The translations under genes and the position numbers were made by a program. From an uncultured Poribacteria bacterium (GTDB taxonomy: Bacteria > Poribacteria > WGA-4E > WGA-3G), in assembly GCA_951812525.1 (NCBI GenBank), contig OX638316.1, positions 1,642,630 through 1,706,629 on the forward strand: DNA of 64,000 bases. The letters are read 5' to 3'. How positions within the stretch are numbered: position 1 is the stretch's first letter; each line of letters starts with the position of its first letter. Shown here in pieces: positions 52,622-61,383 of the stretch. Below the pieces are notes generated by a model. The model had not been told where the DNA came from. It saw only the letters and a program-made list of their open reading frames with translations, and did not search any database.

Positions 52622-52693
52622 GATACTGGTAAAGATACTGGTGAAGATACTGGTGAAGATACTGGTAAAGATACTGGTGAAGATATTGGTTTA
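52622..52693 (+). repeat. 12-bp tandem repeat, six units
   Basis: Units GATACTGGTAAA or GATACTGGTGAA, five near-identical and one degenerate last unit. If translated in the 52538 frame it gives D-T-G-K/E repeats. Confidence 0.85.
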
Positions 52694-53091
52694 AATATAA
52701 AACTAAGACAAATTTGGTTCTCGGCGAAAATCAACGTCCGCCAAGTGCCACACGCGCATTTGGTATGTGGTACAACAGAGGCATAAATGGGACTGTTTTT
52801 TTGGACATTGCCTTTGAATAGATGCCCCTAAAAATTGCGTTTCACGGAGAATGCGATTTTTTTATGTTGCGAAGTCAATGGCTGCCTACTACGAGAAAAT
52901 CCTCCGTGAAGCCTCCGTGAATTACAGAAAACTTAAGTCGGAACAGGAAACTCCTATTTTATTAGCAAAGTCAAGTTTTTTCGGTGTTTCATCCGTGCCT
53001 TGAAAGGTGGGACTTCCGTGTAGGAGTTACCTCTCGGTTACGATTTTCAACTTTGGGTTATGGTATGTTATTGAAATATCAAGACCACAAG

Positions 53092-53961
53092 TCACATTCT
53101 CAAATTGACAAAAATTAACGCAACTATTGCGAACAGCGCACCAATAAAAGAGGTTCGACTCAACCGCTCGCGGAGGAACACCATACCAACGAACATCGTA
53201 AACAACACGCCCCCAGAACTTGACATTGGAAAAGCGATTAAGGCGCTCACCTTGTCCAGTGCGATGAGCAGTGCCCAACTCCCACCAACATTACAGCCAC
53301 CTATCAATGTCCCGTAGGCGACTTCCCACCAGTTCGGCCACGTTCTCTGATAGAGACATATTCCTAAGTAAATAACCGTAGCAACGCCGAAGAGAAGGCT
53401 CATATAGAGCGATTTCTCGTCAATAGGGCACATTTCGTTGAAGGCTTTCATGGTGAGTCGCGAAATACCGGTAATAACCAGAATCGTGATAACAACGGCG
53501 AATCCTAAACCTTGACTCACTTCGGGTTTGTCCGGTGTAAACTTATAGGTCGGTTCTTTTTCCCGCTGGCTGAGGAGTGGAATCGCGACGAAAGTTAGGA
53601 CGAGACCTATGGTCTGCCATAGATTCGGAATCTCTTGCCAGAACAGCATCGACACCAAAATCGGTATCACAATTGATAGCCTGACGAGTGCTGCCGTGAC
53701 AACAATCCCACTGAGCCGAATTCCAAGTGTAAATAACTCGAACCCAGCAGCATACGTAACACCGTTTGATATACCTAACAGGTAGGTTAACTTTGAAAAC
53801 TCAAAATCCTGTTCCTGCGACAGTACCCAAACGCTGATAAAAAAAGCACTGAGATAGTTGACAAACCCGATCGGATTTAGGCGTTGTTGGTTATCTTTGG
53901 CATGCTTGAGAAATAGCCCAAAGCCGGAGAGCAGGACAATATTGAGAGCAAGGAAGAGCAT
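53092..53961 (-). CDS. EamA-like (DMT) transporter
   Basis: A 289-residue permease with ten predicted helices in two halves, as in drug/metabolite transporters (EamA). The first half ends WQTIGLVLTFVAIPLLSQRE and the second GALFAIVALIFVNLRM. The substrate is unknown. It lies 30 bp downstream of the Gfo/Idh/MocA gene, on the same strand, so the two could be co-transcribed and the permease might handle the sugar-like substrate of the dehydrogenase. Confidence 0.85.
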   Translation of the reverse strand: MLFLALNIVLLSGFGLFLKHAKDNQQRLNPIGFVNYLSAFFISVWVLSQEQDFEFSKLTYLLGISNGVTYAAGFELFTLGIRLSGIVVTAALVRLSIVIPILVSMLFWQEIPNLWQTIGLVLTFVAIPLLSQREKEPTYKFTPDKPEVSQGLGFAVVITILVITGISRLTMKAFNEMCPIDEKSLYMSLLFGVATVIYLGICLYQRTWPNWWEVAYGTLIGGCNVGGSWALLIALDKVSALIAFPMSSSGGVLFTMFVGMVFLRERLSRTSFIGALFAIVALIFVNLRM

Positions 53962-53991
53962 ATATAGTATAGTTGTTGGTAGTTGATGCCG

Positions 53992-54966
53992 TTAGTTCAT
54001 CGGCAAGGCGACCTTGGTTTTCTCTTTGGCGGATTGATAGGTTGCCAAAACGATTTCCACAGCGTGTTTTCCACCCCTGCCATCAATCATAGGTGTTTTG
54101 TCATCTCGAATACAGTTGACAAAATGGGTCAATTCACCAACGACACCGTGCGGTCCATCGCGATTTGGGGTAATCTCTTCCCAGTCGCCACCGAGCTTTT
54201 TGAAATAGGCGAGATCTGCTGACATATCTAAGCGGAGTGAACCTTTCGTGCCGTCGATGATGGTTTCGTTAGTTCCCCGCGCGCCGAGGAAGCCGCCCCA
54301 CCGTAGAATACCTACTGCGCCTGAATCGTAGCGGATCAGCGAGATAGTATAATCTTCCCAATCGTCGTGTCCTGAGAAACTGCCCACTTCAGCGGCGACG
54401 GTGCGCGGGGTACCACCGAACCAGTTAATCAGATCAGATTTGTGGATACCGTTTTCCAACAGACCACCAACGGTGCCGTACCAACTGTCGGGACGAGTAC
54501 GCGGGGCATTGTAAGGTCCTGAATAGTCGGTTTCGATGTATGTAATATCTCCGATGTCGCCAGCATCTACCATCTCTCTGCCGAGTTCGTGGACAGGATA
54601 GAAGCGTAATACCTGCCCTACCATCAGATGTGTACCAGCCTTATCCGATGCTTCGATCATTGTATCTGCCTCAGCAAGTGTCAAAGAGAGCGGTTTTTCG
54701 CAAAAAGCGTGTACCCCTGCCGCTGCAGCGTCAACAACGACCTGTGTATGTGCGATGGGCGGTGTTGCGATAACCACACCGTCCACAACAGCAAATAATT
54801 CCTGATAGTCCTGAAACGCGCCGATGCCGTGCTGCTCGGCGACAGCTTCCGCTGCATCCAAGCGAAGGTCTGCTACCCCTACAAATTCACAATTTTCAAC
54901 GTTAGGGAGCGAGTTGCAATGCGCGTTTCCCATACCGCCTACGCCGACTACACCTATCCGAACCAT
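53992..54966 (-). CDS. Gfo/Idh/MocA family oxidoreductase
   Basis: A 324-residue NAD(P)-dependent oxidoreductase: GVVGVGGMGNAHC (Rossmann), EKP in HAFCEKPLSLT, and the C-terminal-domain motif GGLLENGIHKSDLINWF, where the His and Asp correspond to the catalytic HxxD of inositol and sugar dehydrogenases. Substrate unknown. The downstream permease (30 bp) is likely in the same transcript. Confidence 0.92.
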   Translation of the reverse strand: MVRIGVVGVGGMGNAHCNSLPNVENCEFVGVADLRLDAAEAVAEQHGIGAFQDYQELFAVVDGVVIATPPIAHTQVVVDAAAAGVHAFCEKPLSLTLAEADTMIEASDKAGTHLMVGQVLRFYPVHELGREMVDAGDIGDITYIETDYSGPYNAPRTRPDSWYGTVGGLLENGIHKSDLINWFGGTPRTVAAEVGSFSGHDDWEDYTISLIRYDSGAVGILRWGGFLGARGTNETIIDGTKGSLRLDMSADLAYFKKLGGDWEEITPNRDGPHGVVGELTHFVNCIRDDKTPMIDGRGGKHAVEIVLATYQSAKEKTKVALPMN

Positions 54967-54990
54967 TTTGAATCTCCTTTTTTATGCTTA

Positions 54991-55080
54991 TAGGAGGGGT
55001 TTGTAACCCCGACTCTTCTATCTCAGTTTTCTGTAGGAGGGGTTTGTAACCCCGACTCTTCTATCTCAGTTTTCTGTGGG
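54991..55080. repeat. Two direct copies of the TGTAGG-family hairpin
   Basis: TAGGAGGGGTTTGTAACCCC followed by GACTCTTCTATCTCAG, present twice with a 43-bp period (54991 and 55034). The stem is GGGGTT/AACCCC. The second copy is inside the reading frame of the TVP38 gene and supplies its last ~18 codons and stop. Confidence 0.85.
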
Positions 55081-55757
55081 TTTTTAGAAGATGTTAACCA
55101 CCTAATAATTGAGATTGCGACTACGATACCAAAAACGAAAAGTATCCATTTGATGTGTGGCGATGCCTTTTCACCCAAGTAAGAGTAGACCAAGGTGGCT
55201 GGCATTTGCCCAATCCCAGTAGCGATCCAGAAACCGAGAAACCGCATCCGGGTTGCCCCTGCAAAGTAACTGACAACATCAAAAGAGATAAACGGCATTA
55301 ATCGGGCGATGAGAATGGCATAAGTGCCATATTTTTCAGCAAAATCATTTGCTTTGTCAACCGCAGGTTGGCTAATTAACGCTGTGATACGTTGAATACC
55401 GAGGGCGCGAGCAATATAAAAGCAGAGTGCCGCACCGACCATCGAGCTACTCCAAGACAGCAGCGAACCCCACCAAAACCCAAAAAGCGTGCCGTTTGCA
55501 AAGGTAATCAGGAACGCTGGCAGTGGCGCAATTACGCTCTGAAAGATCATGAGAATCGCTGATACAACAGGCGCAAGCGCACCATAACCTGCGATGTACG
55601 TACGTGCCGTTTCAATGCTCTGAAAAGCCGCTGAGAGTTCAAGGAGATATTCCCAAACCTGCTTATGGTAGACTCCCAGCAAGATTAAGCCAATCAGCAG
55701 CACGAGTAGCAATATAATATGACGCTTTTTGTGAACGGCATCTGCTACCTTATACAT
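55023..55757 (-). CDS. TVP38/TMEM64 (SNARE-associated/DedA-like) membrane protein
   Basis: A 244-residue membrane protein of the TVP38/TMEM64 family. The core has the characteristic FANGTLFGFWWGSLLSWSSS, GAALCFYIARALG and the re-entrant AILIARLMPFISFDVVSYFA. Six or so hydrophobic segments. Family members act in membrane homeostasis or lipid scrambling. The ATG at 55757 overlaps the stop of the 3-hydroxyacyl-CoA dehydrogenase gene by 8 bp. The final residues (EIEESGLQTPPTEN) are encoded by a TGTAGG-family repeat and are not family-conserved. Confidence 0.9.
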   Translation of the reverse strand: MYKVADAVHKKRHIILLLVLLIGLILLGVYHKQVWEYLLELSAAFQSIETARTYIAGYGALAPVVSAILMIFQSVIAPLPAFLITFANGTLFGFWWGSLLSWSSSMVGAALCFYIARALGIQRITALISQPAVDKANDFAEKYGTYAILIARLMPFISFDVVSYFAGATRMRFLGFWIATGIGQMPATLVYSYLGEKASPHIKWILFVFGIVVAISIIRWLTSSKNPQKTEIEESGLQTPPTEN

Positions 55758-56688
55758 CTTTTGCTTGCTGTATCAATGCGTTGTTCATCCGATCTCGGAG
55801 TTCCTGTATTCCTGTATCTGTCCAGTTGTAGAAGCCTTGTCCAGATTTCACGCCGAGTTGTCCGGTGTTGACCATCTCCCGAAGGAGCGGATTGATATCA
55901 GATGAACTGTTAAGGTCTTTATAGAGTTCTTCAAAGGCGGAGAGCACAAGGTCCCATCCAGCGAGTTCAAAGACTTCAAAGGGACCAGCAACGCTGAGCC
56001 GTCTTCCAAAACTATTCCGTACGACGAGATCGACGGTTTCTGCACTGGCGATGCCTTGCTCCACGATAGCGAACGCTTCCCGAATCAGGGCGGCTTGCAA
56101 CCGCGGTCCTACAAAACCGGGAACTTCTTTTTCAATAACCGCAGGCGTTTTACCGATAGATGTCAAGAGTTCAGATGTCACTGTAACCGTTTCATCAGAG
56201 GTATAAGGGCTACGGATGAGTTCGACCAGCGGAATCAGATAAGGTGGATTAAAATAGTGGGTGTTGAGTATCTTGTCCTTGTGTTTCGCGTTCACGCCGA
56301 TTTGGCTCGGCATTAATGCAGTCGTATTGCTTGCCAAAATTGTATGTGGCGGACAGATTGCGTCTAATTTCTCAAACACCTGCTGTTTTAGCCCCAAATT
56401 CTCGGTGACGGCTTCCACGACAAAGTCTGCGGTTTCGGCGACAACTTCGAGTGCTGTGTGCGTCTGAATTCGCTCCAACGTTGCGGAGATGTTCCCCTTA
56501 TCAATAATGGCATTTTCTGCGAGCACGTTGAGATTTTTCTCAATCTGAGTGATCGCGGTTTCAAGTTGTTCGTCGGTAACATCCTGCAAATGGACGCGAT
56601 AGCCCGCGCTTGCGAATTCTTGCGCGATGCCGTGTCCCATCAATCCTGCACCGATAACTGCAATCTGCCCAATTCCATCACTTGTCAT
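55750..56688 (-). CDS. 3-hydroxyacyl-CoA dehydrogenase
   Basis: A 312-residue cytosolic NAD-dependent dehydrogenase of the short monofunctional type. Rossmann motif VIGAGLMGHGIAQEFA starts the protein; the second domain has NTHYFNPPYLIPLVELIRS (catalytic His) and PGFVGPRLQAAL. It oxidises L-3-hydroxyacyl-CoA in beta-oxidation or butanoate-like metabolism. I chose the ATG at 56688 (GAAGGAG just before it); it overlaps the 3' end of rsmI by 11 bp and overlaps the next gene by 8 bp, so the three genes are coupled. A longer frame to 56793 is not family-like. Confidence 0.92.
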   Translation of the reverse strand: MTSDGIGQIAVIGAGLMGHGIAQEFASAGYRVHLQDVTDEQLETAITQIEKNLNVLAENAIIDKGNISATLERIQTHTALEVVAETADFVVEAVTENLGLKQQVFEKLDAICPPHTILASNTTALMPSQIGVNAKHKDKILNTHYFNPPYLIPLVELIRSPYTSDETVTVTSELLTSIGKTPAVIEKEVPGFVGPRLQAALIREAFAIVEQGIASAETVDLVVRNSFGRRLSVAGPFEVFELAGWDLVLSAFEELYKDLNSSSDINPLLREMVNTGQLGVKSGQGFYNWTDTGIQELRDRMNNALIQQAKDV

Positions 56689-57379
56689 TTTTTCTCCTTC
56701 TACCGGCAATAACAATCGTAAATTCTCCCCGCGGTTCGGTGTCTCGGAATTTATCGCGTGCTTCACTGACGTTCCCACGAAAGATCTCTTCAAACCGTTT
56801 TGTTAGTTCGCGTGTCACGACGATGTCGCGTTCGCCGAGTACTTCATAAACATCTTCGAGGAAACGCCGGAGCCGATGCGGGGATTCAAAAAGGATTAAC
56901 GTTCTTTCTTCATGAGCGTGTACACTTAATTGGCGTTTTCTTTTCCCTGATTTTGGAGAGAGAAAGCCTTCAAAAGTAAAGTTGTGAAGGGGTAGACCTG
57001 AAACAGATGCCGCCGTGACAACTGCTGATGCACCTGGAATCGGAACAATAGGGATTTCCGTGGCGATGCATCCACGCAGGAGCGGGTATCCTGGATCTGA
57101 AATGATGGGCGTACCGGCATCTGAAACAAGGGCAATTGTCTCGCCTGATTGTAGGCGTTCAATCAGTTTGCCACACTTCGACTGCTCGTTCCCTTCAAAG
57201 TAACTGGTCAGTGGCGTTTGAATGTCGTAATGTGTTAAAAGGCGGCGGGTCTGGCGGGTATCCTCAGCAGCGATCAGGTCTACCTCTTTGAGGATACGTA
57301 GGGCACGCAAGGTGATGTCTTCTAAATTCCCGATTGGGGTGCTGACTAGGTAGAGTGTACCGGGTGATGCATTCTGCAT
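56678..57379 (-). CDS. rsmI: 16S rRNA (cytidine 1402-2'-O)-methyltransferase
   Basis: A 233-residue SAM-dependent methyltransferase of the tetrapyrrole-methylase fold. The hallmark TLYLVSTPIGNLEDITLRAL is at the N-terminus, followed by IAAEDTRQTRRLL, ALVSDAGTPIISDPGYPL and IPGASAVVTAASVSGL. It methylates C1402 of 16S rRNA with RsmH. Start ATG at 57379. It leads the overlapping three-gene unit with 3-hydroxyacyl-CoA dehydrogenase and the TVP38 protein. Confidence 0.96.
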   Translation of the reverse strand: MQNASPGTLYLVSTPIGNLEDITLRALRILKEVDLIAAEDTRQTRRLLTHYDIQTPLTSYFEGNEQSKCGKLIERLQSGETIALVSDAGTPIISDPGYPLLRGCIATEIPIVPIPGASAVVTAASVSGLPLHNFTFEGFLSPKSGKRKRQLSVHAHEERTLILFESPHRLRRFLEDVYEVLGERDIVVTRELTKRFEEIFRGNVSEARDKFRDTEPRGEFTIVIAGRRRKNDK

Positions 57380-57399
57380 TTTGTTAATGGCATTGACTT

Positions 57400-57456
57400 T
57401 CAGAATTCAGAGCATAACTGTCTTCTCTGACCGCTGACTGCCGACAGCTGAAAACC
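57400..57456. repeat. CTGA-rich repeat, partial
   Basis: CTGACCGCTGACTGCCGACAG and flanks, between divergently oriented rsmI and the barrel gene. Confidence 0.4.
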
Positions 57457-57499
57457 CTTCCCCTTGCTATATTGTCGATTTCATGTTAAATTATCGGTG

Positions 57500-58312
57500 A
57501 TGAGAACTATCTACGCCATTCTATGTCTGCTCTGGTTGATACCCTCGGTGTGTGCGCAGACTGTCCCTGACAAAAGACCCTTTGAGGTGTCGCGTCCACT
57601 CTATGTGGGTACGAGGGCGTTAGCGATGGGCAACGCCTTCACTGCTGTCGCCGACGATGCCACTGCTGGTTTTTGGAACCCTGCCGGTCTCATTCAATGG
57701 CAAGGCGTGAAGCTTTTCGCTGTCAACAAATTTCACGATCGCGCTGATTATCGGTTTGACCCGAAGGGTATCGGCTATAGTTACCGAGGCTATAGCCTTT
57801 TTTGGGGCAACAAAATCGCTATCGGCGTTGACAGCGGCGTTCCTGATTTCAATTATTACGGCATCGCGCGTCAACTCGGTGCATACACCGCTGCGGGACT
57901 AAACCTCAAATTTAAACGGAGACATCCATCCGATGTCTATCAATTCTTCGGTTACCAGACCGCTTACGATCTCGGTTTACTCTTCAAACCGCGCCCGAAT
58001 CTCAAATTCGGATGTCTCGCACAGAATCTTGAGGGGTACGGGATTCAGTGGCTAACCCTCGGTACTGCCTACCGCTACGCTGCAATCCAATTCTCAATGG
58101 ATGTGGCAATTTCTACCGAAGGAGAAACGCCAGAATTTTACATCGGGACTGAGTGGCATCCGTTCCATATCCTCCCTGTCCGACTCGGTATCTCAAACGG
58201 TGCGCTGACAGCCGGAATAGGGGTTGCGTGGAAAGGTGTTCACATCAATTATGCTCGGATTTTTGAAAAACCTTTCGCATCCGATTTCATTTCTGCCGAA
58301 TTGCAATTCTAA
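57500..58312 (+). CDS. Outer-membrane beta-barrel protein (PorV/UPF0164-like)
   Basis: A 270-residue exported protein. The signal peptide (MRTIYAILCLLWLIPSVCA) is followed by ALAMGNAFTAVADDATAGFW and NPAGLIQWQG, the conserved opening of FadL-like/PorV barrels. Alternating strands run to the end, and the C-terminal ISAELQF has the terminal Phe typical of outer-membrane barrels. I used the ATG at 57500, which gives a proper signal peptide; the frame opens at 57464. In Bacteroidetes PorV is part of type 9 secretion, but no other T9SS gene is here and I do not infer that system. Confidence 0.8.
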   Translation: MRTIYAILCLLWLIPSVCAQTVPDKRPFEVSRPLYVGTRALAMGNAFTAVADDATAGFWNPAGLIQWQGVKLFAVNKFHDRADYRFDPKGIGYSYRGYSLFWGNKIAIGVDSGVPDFNYYGIARQLGAYTAAGLNLKFKRRHPSDVYQFFGYQTAYDLGLLFKPRPNLKFGCLAQNLEGYGIQWLTLGTAYRYAAIQFSMDVAISTEGETPEFYIGTEWHPFHILPVRLGISNGALTAGIGVAWKGVHINYARIFEKPFASDFISAELQF

Positions 58313-58353
58313 GTTATGATGAATTATGAAAATACATTTACATTTCAGGACTC

Positions 58354-58430
58354 TTCTGTAGGAGGGATTTCCGAATCCCAACGGATTCTCGCAGATGCCT
58401 AATGTATACATAATTCTAAGATTTACCATA
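58354..58430. repeat. TGTAGG-tagged hairpin repeat, long form
   Basis: About 76 bp nearly identical to 7243-7318, including the hairpin and the flank GATTCTCGCAGATGCC. Confidence 0.8.
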
Positions 58431-58442
58431 GTTATCAATACT

Positions 58443-58518
58443 GACGTTCAGCAATCAGAGAATAACAGTGGTTTGCCTACCTGTTAGTAGGTTTCTGACT
58501 ACTGACCGCTGATAGCTG
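58443..58518. repeat. CTGA-rich repeat
   Basis: CTGACGTTCAGCAATCAGAG and CTGACTACTGACCGCTGATA, at the 3' side of the HtrA-like gene. Confidence 0.45.
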
Positions 58519-59961
58519 TTATTCACTCCCCCTCTCTTCCCAATCCAACATCTCTTGATTCCATTCAAACTCCTGTAACGGACCGAATTTGAGGTTAACC
58601 GTTAAACTCTTCGGAGTTGGCGAACTGTCAAATAGATTGAAATCTCGGACGACAACGTAGGTGTGTTGTCCATCGGTGATCGTTTTACACGCCTCAATAA
58701 AGTCGTCGAGGTTGCGAATCTGCTTTCCATTTATGTCAAGAATAACCACCTTGGAGTTCCCATTGCGTTCTTGCAAACCGACTCGCGAGAAGCTGCTGCC
58801 CGCAACAGCGTGTGGTAAATAGACACCATCAGCTTCTAAGAAGAGTATCCTGCGGAGTTGTGGCGTAATGTCGTGAAAGACTGCACCGCCAAATCTAACG
58901 AATCGACGCACCTTTTTCGCCTCCAAGTCTTCTACAGGAACATCAAGACTCAGGTTCTCACCGTTGCGATAGACGTCCAAGTTCACGTTTTTACCAACGT
59001 GCTGGTTCAGGATGGCATCGAAGGTATAGAGGTCATCCTTTATGAGTTCGTTGTTGATACGGTAAATAATATCAGAGGCGCGAAGGATGGTCTCACCGGT
59101 TGTTCTCGGTACAATTGACTCAATCTGAATTACTTTCGGTGTTCCGGCTTTGGAGGGACCTATCTCTTTTCGCAAAGCAACAGGAAAATTGAAATGTTTA
59201 ATCGCTTCACCTATAGAGACCAGTTCTAAATCAACACCGATTTCACCACGTTGGATTGTCATCTTGTTCCGCATCAACTCAAGCGCATCGTAAAGGTAGT
59301 CGATGGGCAGTTCAAAACTGGAGGTATCCGTGCCGCGTGCGTGGATCGCGATAACCTCGCCTGCCGTATTCCATACAGGGCTTCCACTTGATCCACCCGT
59401 CCGATCGAATGTTGTGTGGATGTAACTGGAGTGCCGATCGCCTTTGTTGACGTTCAGATTCGCGATCGTACCGAATTTGATTGAATACTCCTCTTTCTCA
59501 TTGTTACCGATGAGTAAGAGTTCGTCTCCAAGGGAGAGTGTACTCCATTCACCGAGTTCAACAGCTTGGAGTTCAAAATCAACTTCAGCAGGATCAATCT
59601 GGTAAAACCCGAAATCGTGTGTGGGATCGTAGTAAAGGATGCGTGCTTCCGTGAAGCTGCCGTCGTGGAAGTTTATTTTAACATAAGAGGGACTGCTGCC
59701 GGTGACATGGCGGTTTGTGGCGATAATCCCACGTTCTGCGTCTACAACAAAGCCGGTAGCGAAACTTGTACCTTTAGCTTCTGTTTCAAAGACAACCTCA
59801 GAAGAGGTTTCCACATTCACCACCATCGGTTTGAAAGCTGCGATTTGTTCTGTCCAGTTGTGTGCGGCGTTGGCGTTTGCAATCAGTGTGAAGAGTAGAG
59901 AAATCGCCAAAACCGTACCGCTTATGCGGTTTCTAGCCATACTTCTAAAGATCTGTTTCAT
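58519..59961 (-). CDS. HtrA/DegP-like periplasmic serine protease
   Basis: A 480-residue trypsin-fold protease exported by a signal peptide (SGTVLAISLLFTLIANANAA). The triad is His85 (TNRHV), Asp116 (PTHDFGFY) and Ser192 (GGSSGSPVW). Two PDZ-like segments follow (about 260-345 and 375-450; e.g. DIIYRINNELIKDDLYTFDA and GNSKVVILDINGKQIRNLDD). Such proteins degrade or chaperone misfolded envelope proteins. The catalytic motif is GSSGSP rather than GNSGGP, as in some HtrA relatives. The gene is probably monocistronic. Confidence 0.88.
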   Translation of the reverse strand: MKQIFRSMARNRISGTVLAISLLFTLIANANAAHNWTEQIAAFKPMVVNVETSSEVVFETEAKGTSFATGFVVDAERGIIATNRHVTGSSPSYVKINFHDGSFTEARILYYDPTHDFGFYQIDPAEVDFELQAVELGEWSTLSLGDELLLIGNNEKEEYSIKFGTIANLNVNKGDRHSSYIHTTFDRTGGSSGSPVWNTAGEVIAIHARGTDTSSFELPIDYLYDALELMRNKMTIQRGEIGVDLELVSIGEAIKHFNFPVALRKEIGPSKAGTPKVIQIESIVPRTTGETILRASDIIYRINNELIKDDLYTFDAILNQHVGKNVNLDVYRNGENLSLDVPVEDLEAKKVRRFVRFGGAVFHDITPQLRRILFLEADGVYLPHAVAGSSFSRVGLQERNGNSKVVILDINGKQIRNLDDFIEACKTITDGQHTYVVVRDFNLFDSSPTPKSLTVNLKFGPLQEFEWNQEMLDWEERGSE

Positions 59962-60176
59962 TATGTTCCTTTTGCGCTTTAGTTTTTGATTTTTAAGAGT
60001 TTAACACGCAAATTCAGGAATGTCAAATCATTTTTGGAAATGGCAGAGGTTTGCAATTAGCAGTATTTACTGTCAGAATCAGGATTTTATGATTTGCGGG
60101 ATGATAGGCGAGGATCAGATGTCAAGTTAAATTGATTGTTTAAACAGAATGGCTCTGGACATACTCTTTCTCTATC

Positions 60177-60205
60177 TTGACGGTGTGTCTCAAACGTGGT
60201 ATATT
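60177..60205 (+). promoter_or_regulatory. Sigma-70 promoter for the acetamidase gene
   Basis: TTGACG (60177-60182), 17 nt, TATATT (60200-60205). It lies inside a longer reading frame from 60149, which is a reason to start the protein at 60257. Confidence 0.7.
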
Positions 60206-60256
60206 GTTAGCGAAACTATATTAGTCAACTTGAAAAGCAGGAGAGGAAATTTAGAA

Positions 60257-61183
60257 ATGGCAACACATCACTTCCAACCCACAGTCTACCACACAGCAAT
60301 CGGCGCACACGAACCAGTCCATCATATCGAAAGTGGCGATACCGTTTTCACAACAACTGTGGATAACGCAGGCTATGATGCCACCGATACGCAGGTTACC
60401 GAAGGTGGCAACCCACAAACAGGTCCCTTTTATATCGAGTCAGCAGAACCCGGAGATACGTTAGCCGTTCATTTTGATCGGATATTGCCAAATCGCTTGA
60501 TTGGACGGACTGCTATGACTGTTGCTACTAATGTCCTTGACCCAGACTATGTAGCGTCCGAGATGCCCGAAGGCGATCGTGGTCGCGCAGAGTGGCGTGT
60601 GGACGTGGAGGAGTGGACTGCGACGTTGATGACCTCGGTGCCGCAGCTGGCTAAACTCGCACTCCCGCTTGAACCGATGGTTGGGTGTTTCGGTGTTGCA
60701 CCACCCCGTGGGCAGGCGATTTCTACAGCGACTTCCTCTACGCACGGCGGCAATATGGACTATCGCGGTTTCCAAGAGGGTGTTACCGTCTACTTCCCAG
60801 TTTTCGTCCCGGGTGGGCTTTTTCACCTTGGTGATGGGCACGCCGTGCAGGGCGACGGTGAGATTGTCGGTACTGGCATTGAGATCTCTTTCGATGTGCA
60901 GTTTACGGTTGAAGTGCTCAAGGGGAAAGGCATCAATTGGCCCCGCGCAGAAAACAGCGATTATATTCTTGCGGCTGGCAATGCCCGTCCGTTGGATCAA
61001 GCAGTGCAACACGCAACGACGGAGCTGCTCCGGTGGTTAGATGAACTCGGTTTGGAGAAACGCGCAGCACATACCTTGTTAGGGCAGGCGGTAGAGTATG
61101 ATATGGGAAACGTCTTTGATCCAGCCTATACGATGGTCTGCAAAATCAAGAAGTCGGTCTTGCGGGAGATTGGGATTATGTAA
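60257..61183 (+). CDS. Acetamidase/formamidase family protein
   Basis: A 308-residue amidase of the FmdA/AmdA family. The opening HHFQPTVYHTAIGAHEPVHH, the GPFYIESAEPGDTLAVHFDR motif and the Gly-rich FGVAPPRGQAISTATSS with STHGGNMDYRG (metal-binding His/Asp) are conserved. It hydrolyses formamide, acetamide or a related amide to ammonia and acid. I chose the ATG at 60257, downstream of the promoter, with GGAGAGG upstream. No urea or amide transporter is adjacent. Confidence 0.93.
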   Translation: MATHHFQPTVYHTAIGAHEPVHHIESGDTVFTTTVDNAGYDATDTQVTEGGNPQTGPFYIESAEPGDTLAVHFDRILPNRLIGRTAMTVATNVLDPDYVASEMPEGDRGRAEWRVDVEEWTATLMTSVPQLAKLALPLEPMVGCFGVAPPRGQAISTATSSTHGGNMDYRGFQEGVTVYFPVFVPGGLFHLGDGHAVQGDGEIVGTGIEISFDVQFTVEVLKGKGINWPRAENSDYILAAGNARPLDQAVQHATTELLRWLDELGLEKRAAHTLLGQAVEYDMGNVFDPAYTMVCKIKKSVLREIGIM

Positions 61184-61198
61184 TGTGTGAGTGCAAGT

Positions 61199-61224
61199 CC
61201 CCCTGATAAGGAGGATTTAGGGGG
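61199..61224 (+). terminator. Hairpin after the acetamidase gene
   Basis: CCCCCT (61199-61204) and AGGGGG (61219-61224) can pair around a 14-nt loop, just after the stop. It resembles the common CCCCCT...AGGGGG repeat seen in many genomes. No T-run, so the terminator call is weak. Confidence 0.4.
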
Positions 61225-61383
61225 TTGCGGATAAGGGAGATAAGGGTTTCTGACGGGTGAATTTTAGATTGTCCAATCGTTTATTTTGCAAAACCTCGTA
61301 CCACAGTTTCTTTTCTGCCGCTGTTGGATTTTTTCAATTTGCACGCGCTTTTTGGGTTAGAGTTTTGTTGTAACGGATGGACC

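Larger units (their letters stand above)
52303..53091. other. Large intergenic gap with repeats
   Basis: Nearly 790 bp with a TGTAGG hairpin (52335-52362), a fragment of CTGA-like repeat (~52385-52430), a 12-bp tandem repeat (52622-52693) and an A/T-rich inverted repeat around 52828-52862. A plus-strand frame at 52538-52786 (82 codons) contains the tandem repeat and has no recognisable domain; I do not call it a gene. Confidence 0.45.

Noticed and set aside
52622..52693. CRISPR-like array
   Set aside because: Units are 12 bp and contiguous with no spacers; no cas gene in the window.
57500..58312. Type 9 secretion through a PorV-like barrel
   Set aside because: Only a FadL/PorV-like opening is seen; no other T9SS component occurs in the window and the shared tail does not resemble T9SS C-terminal domains.
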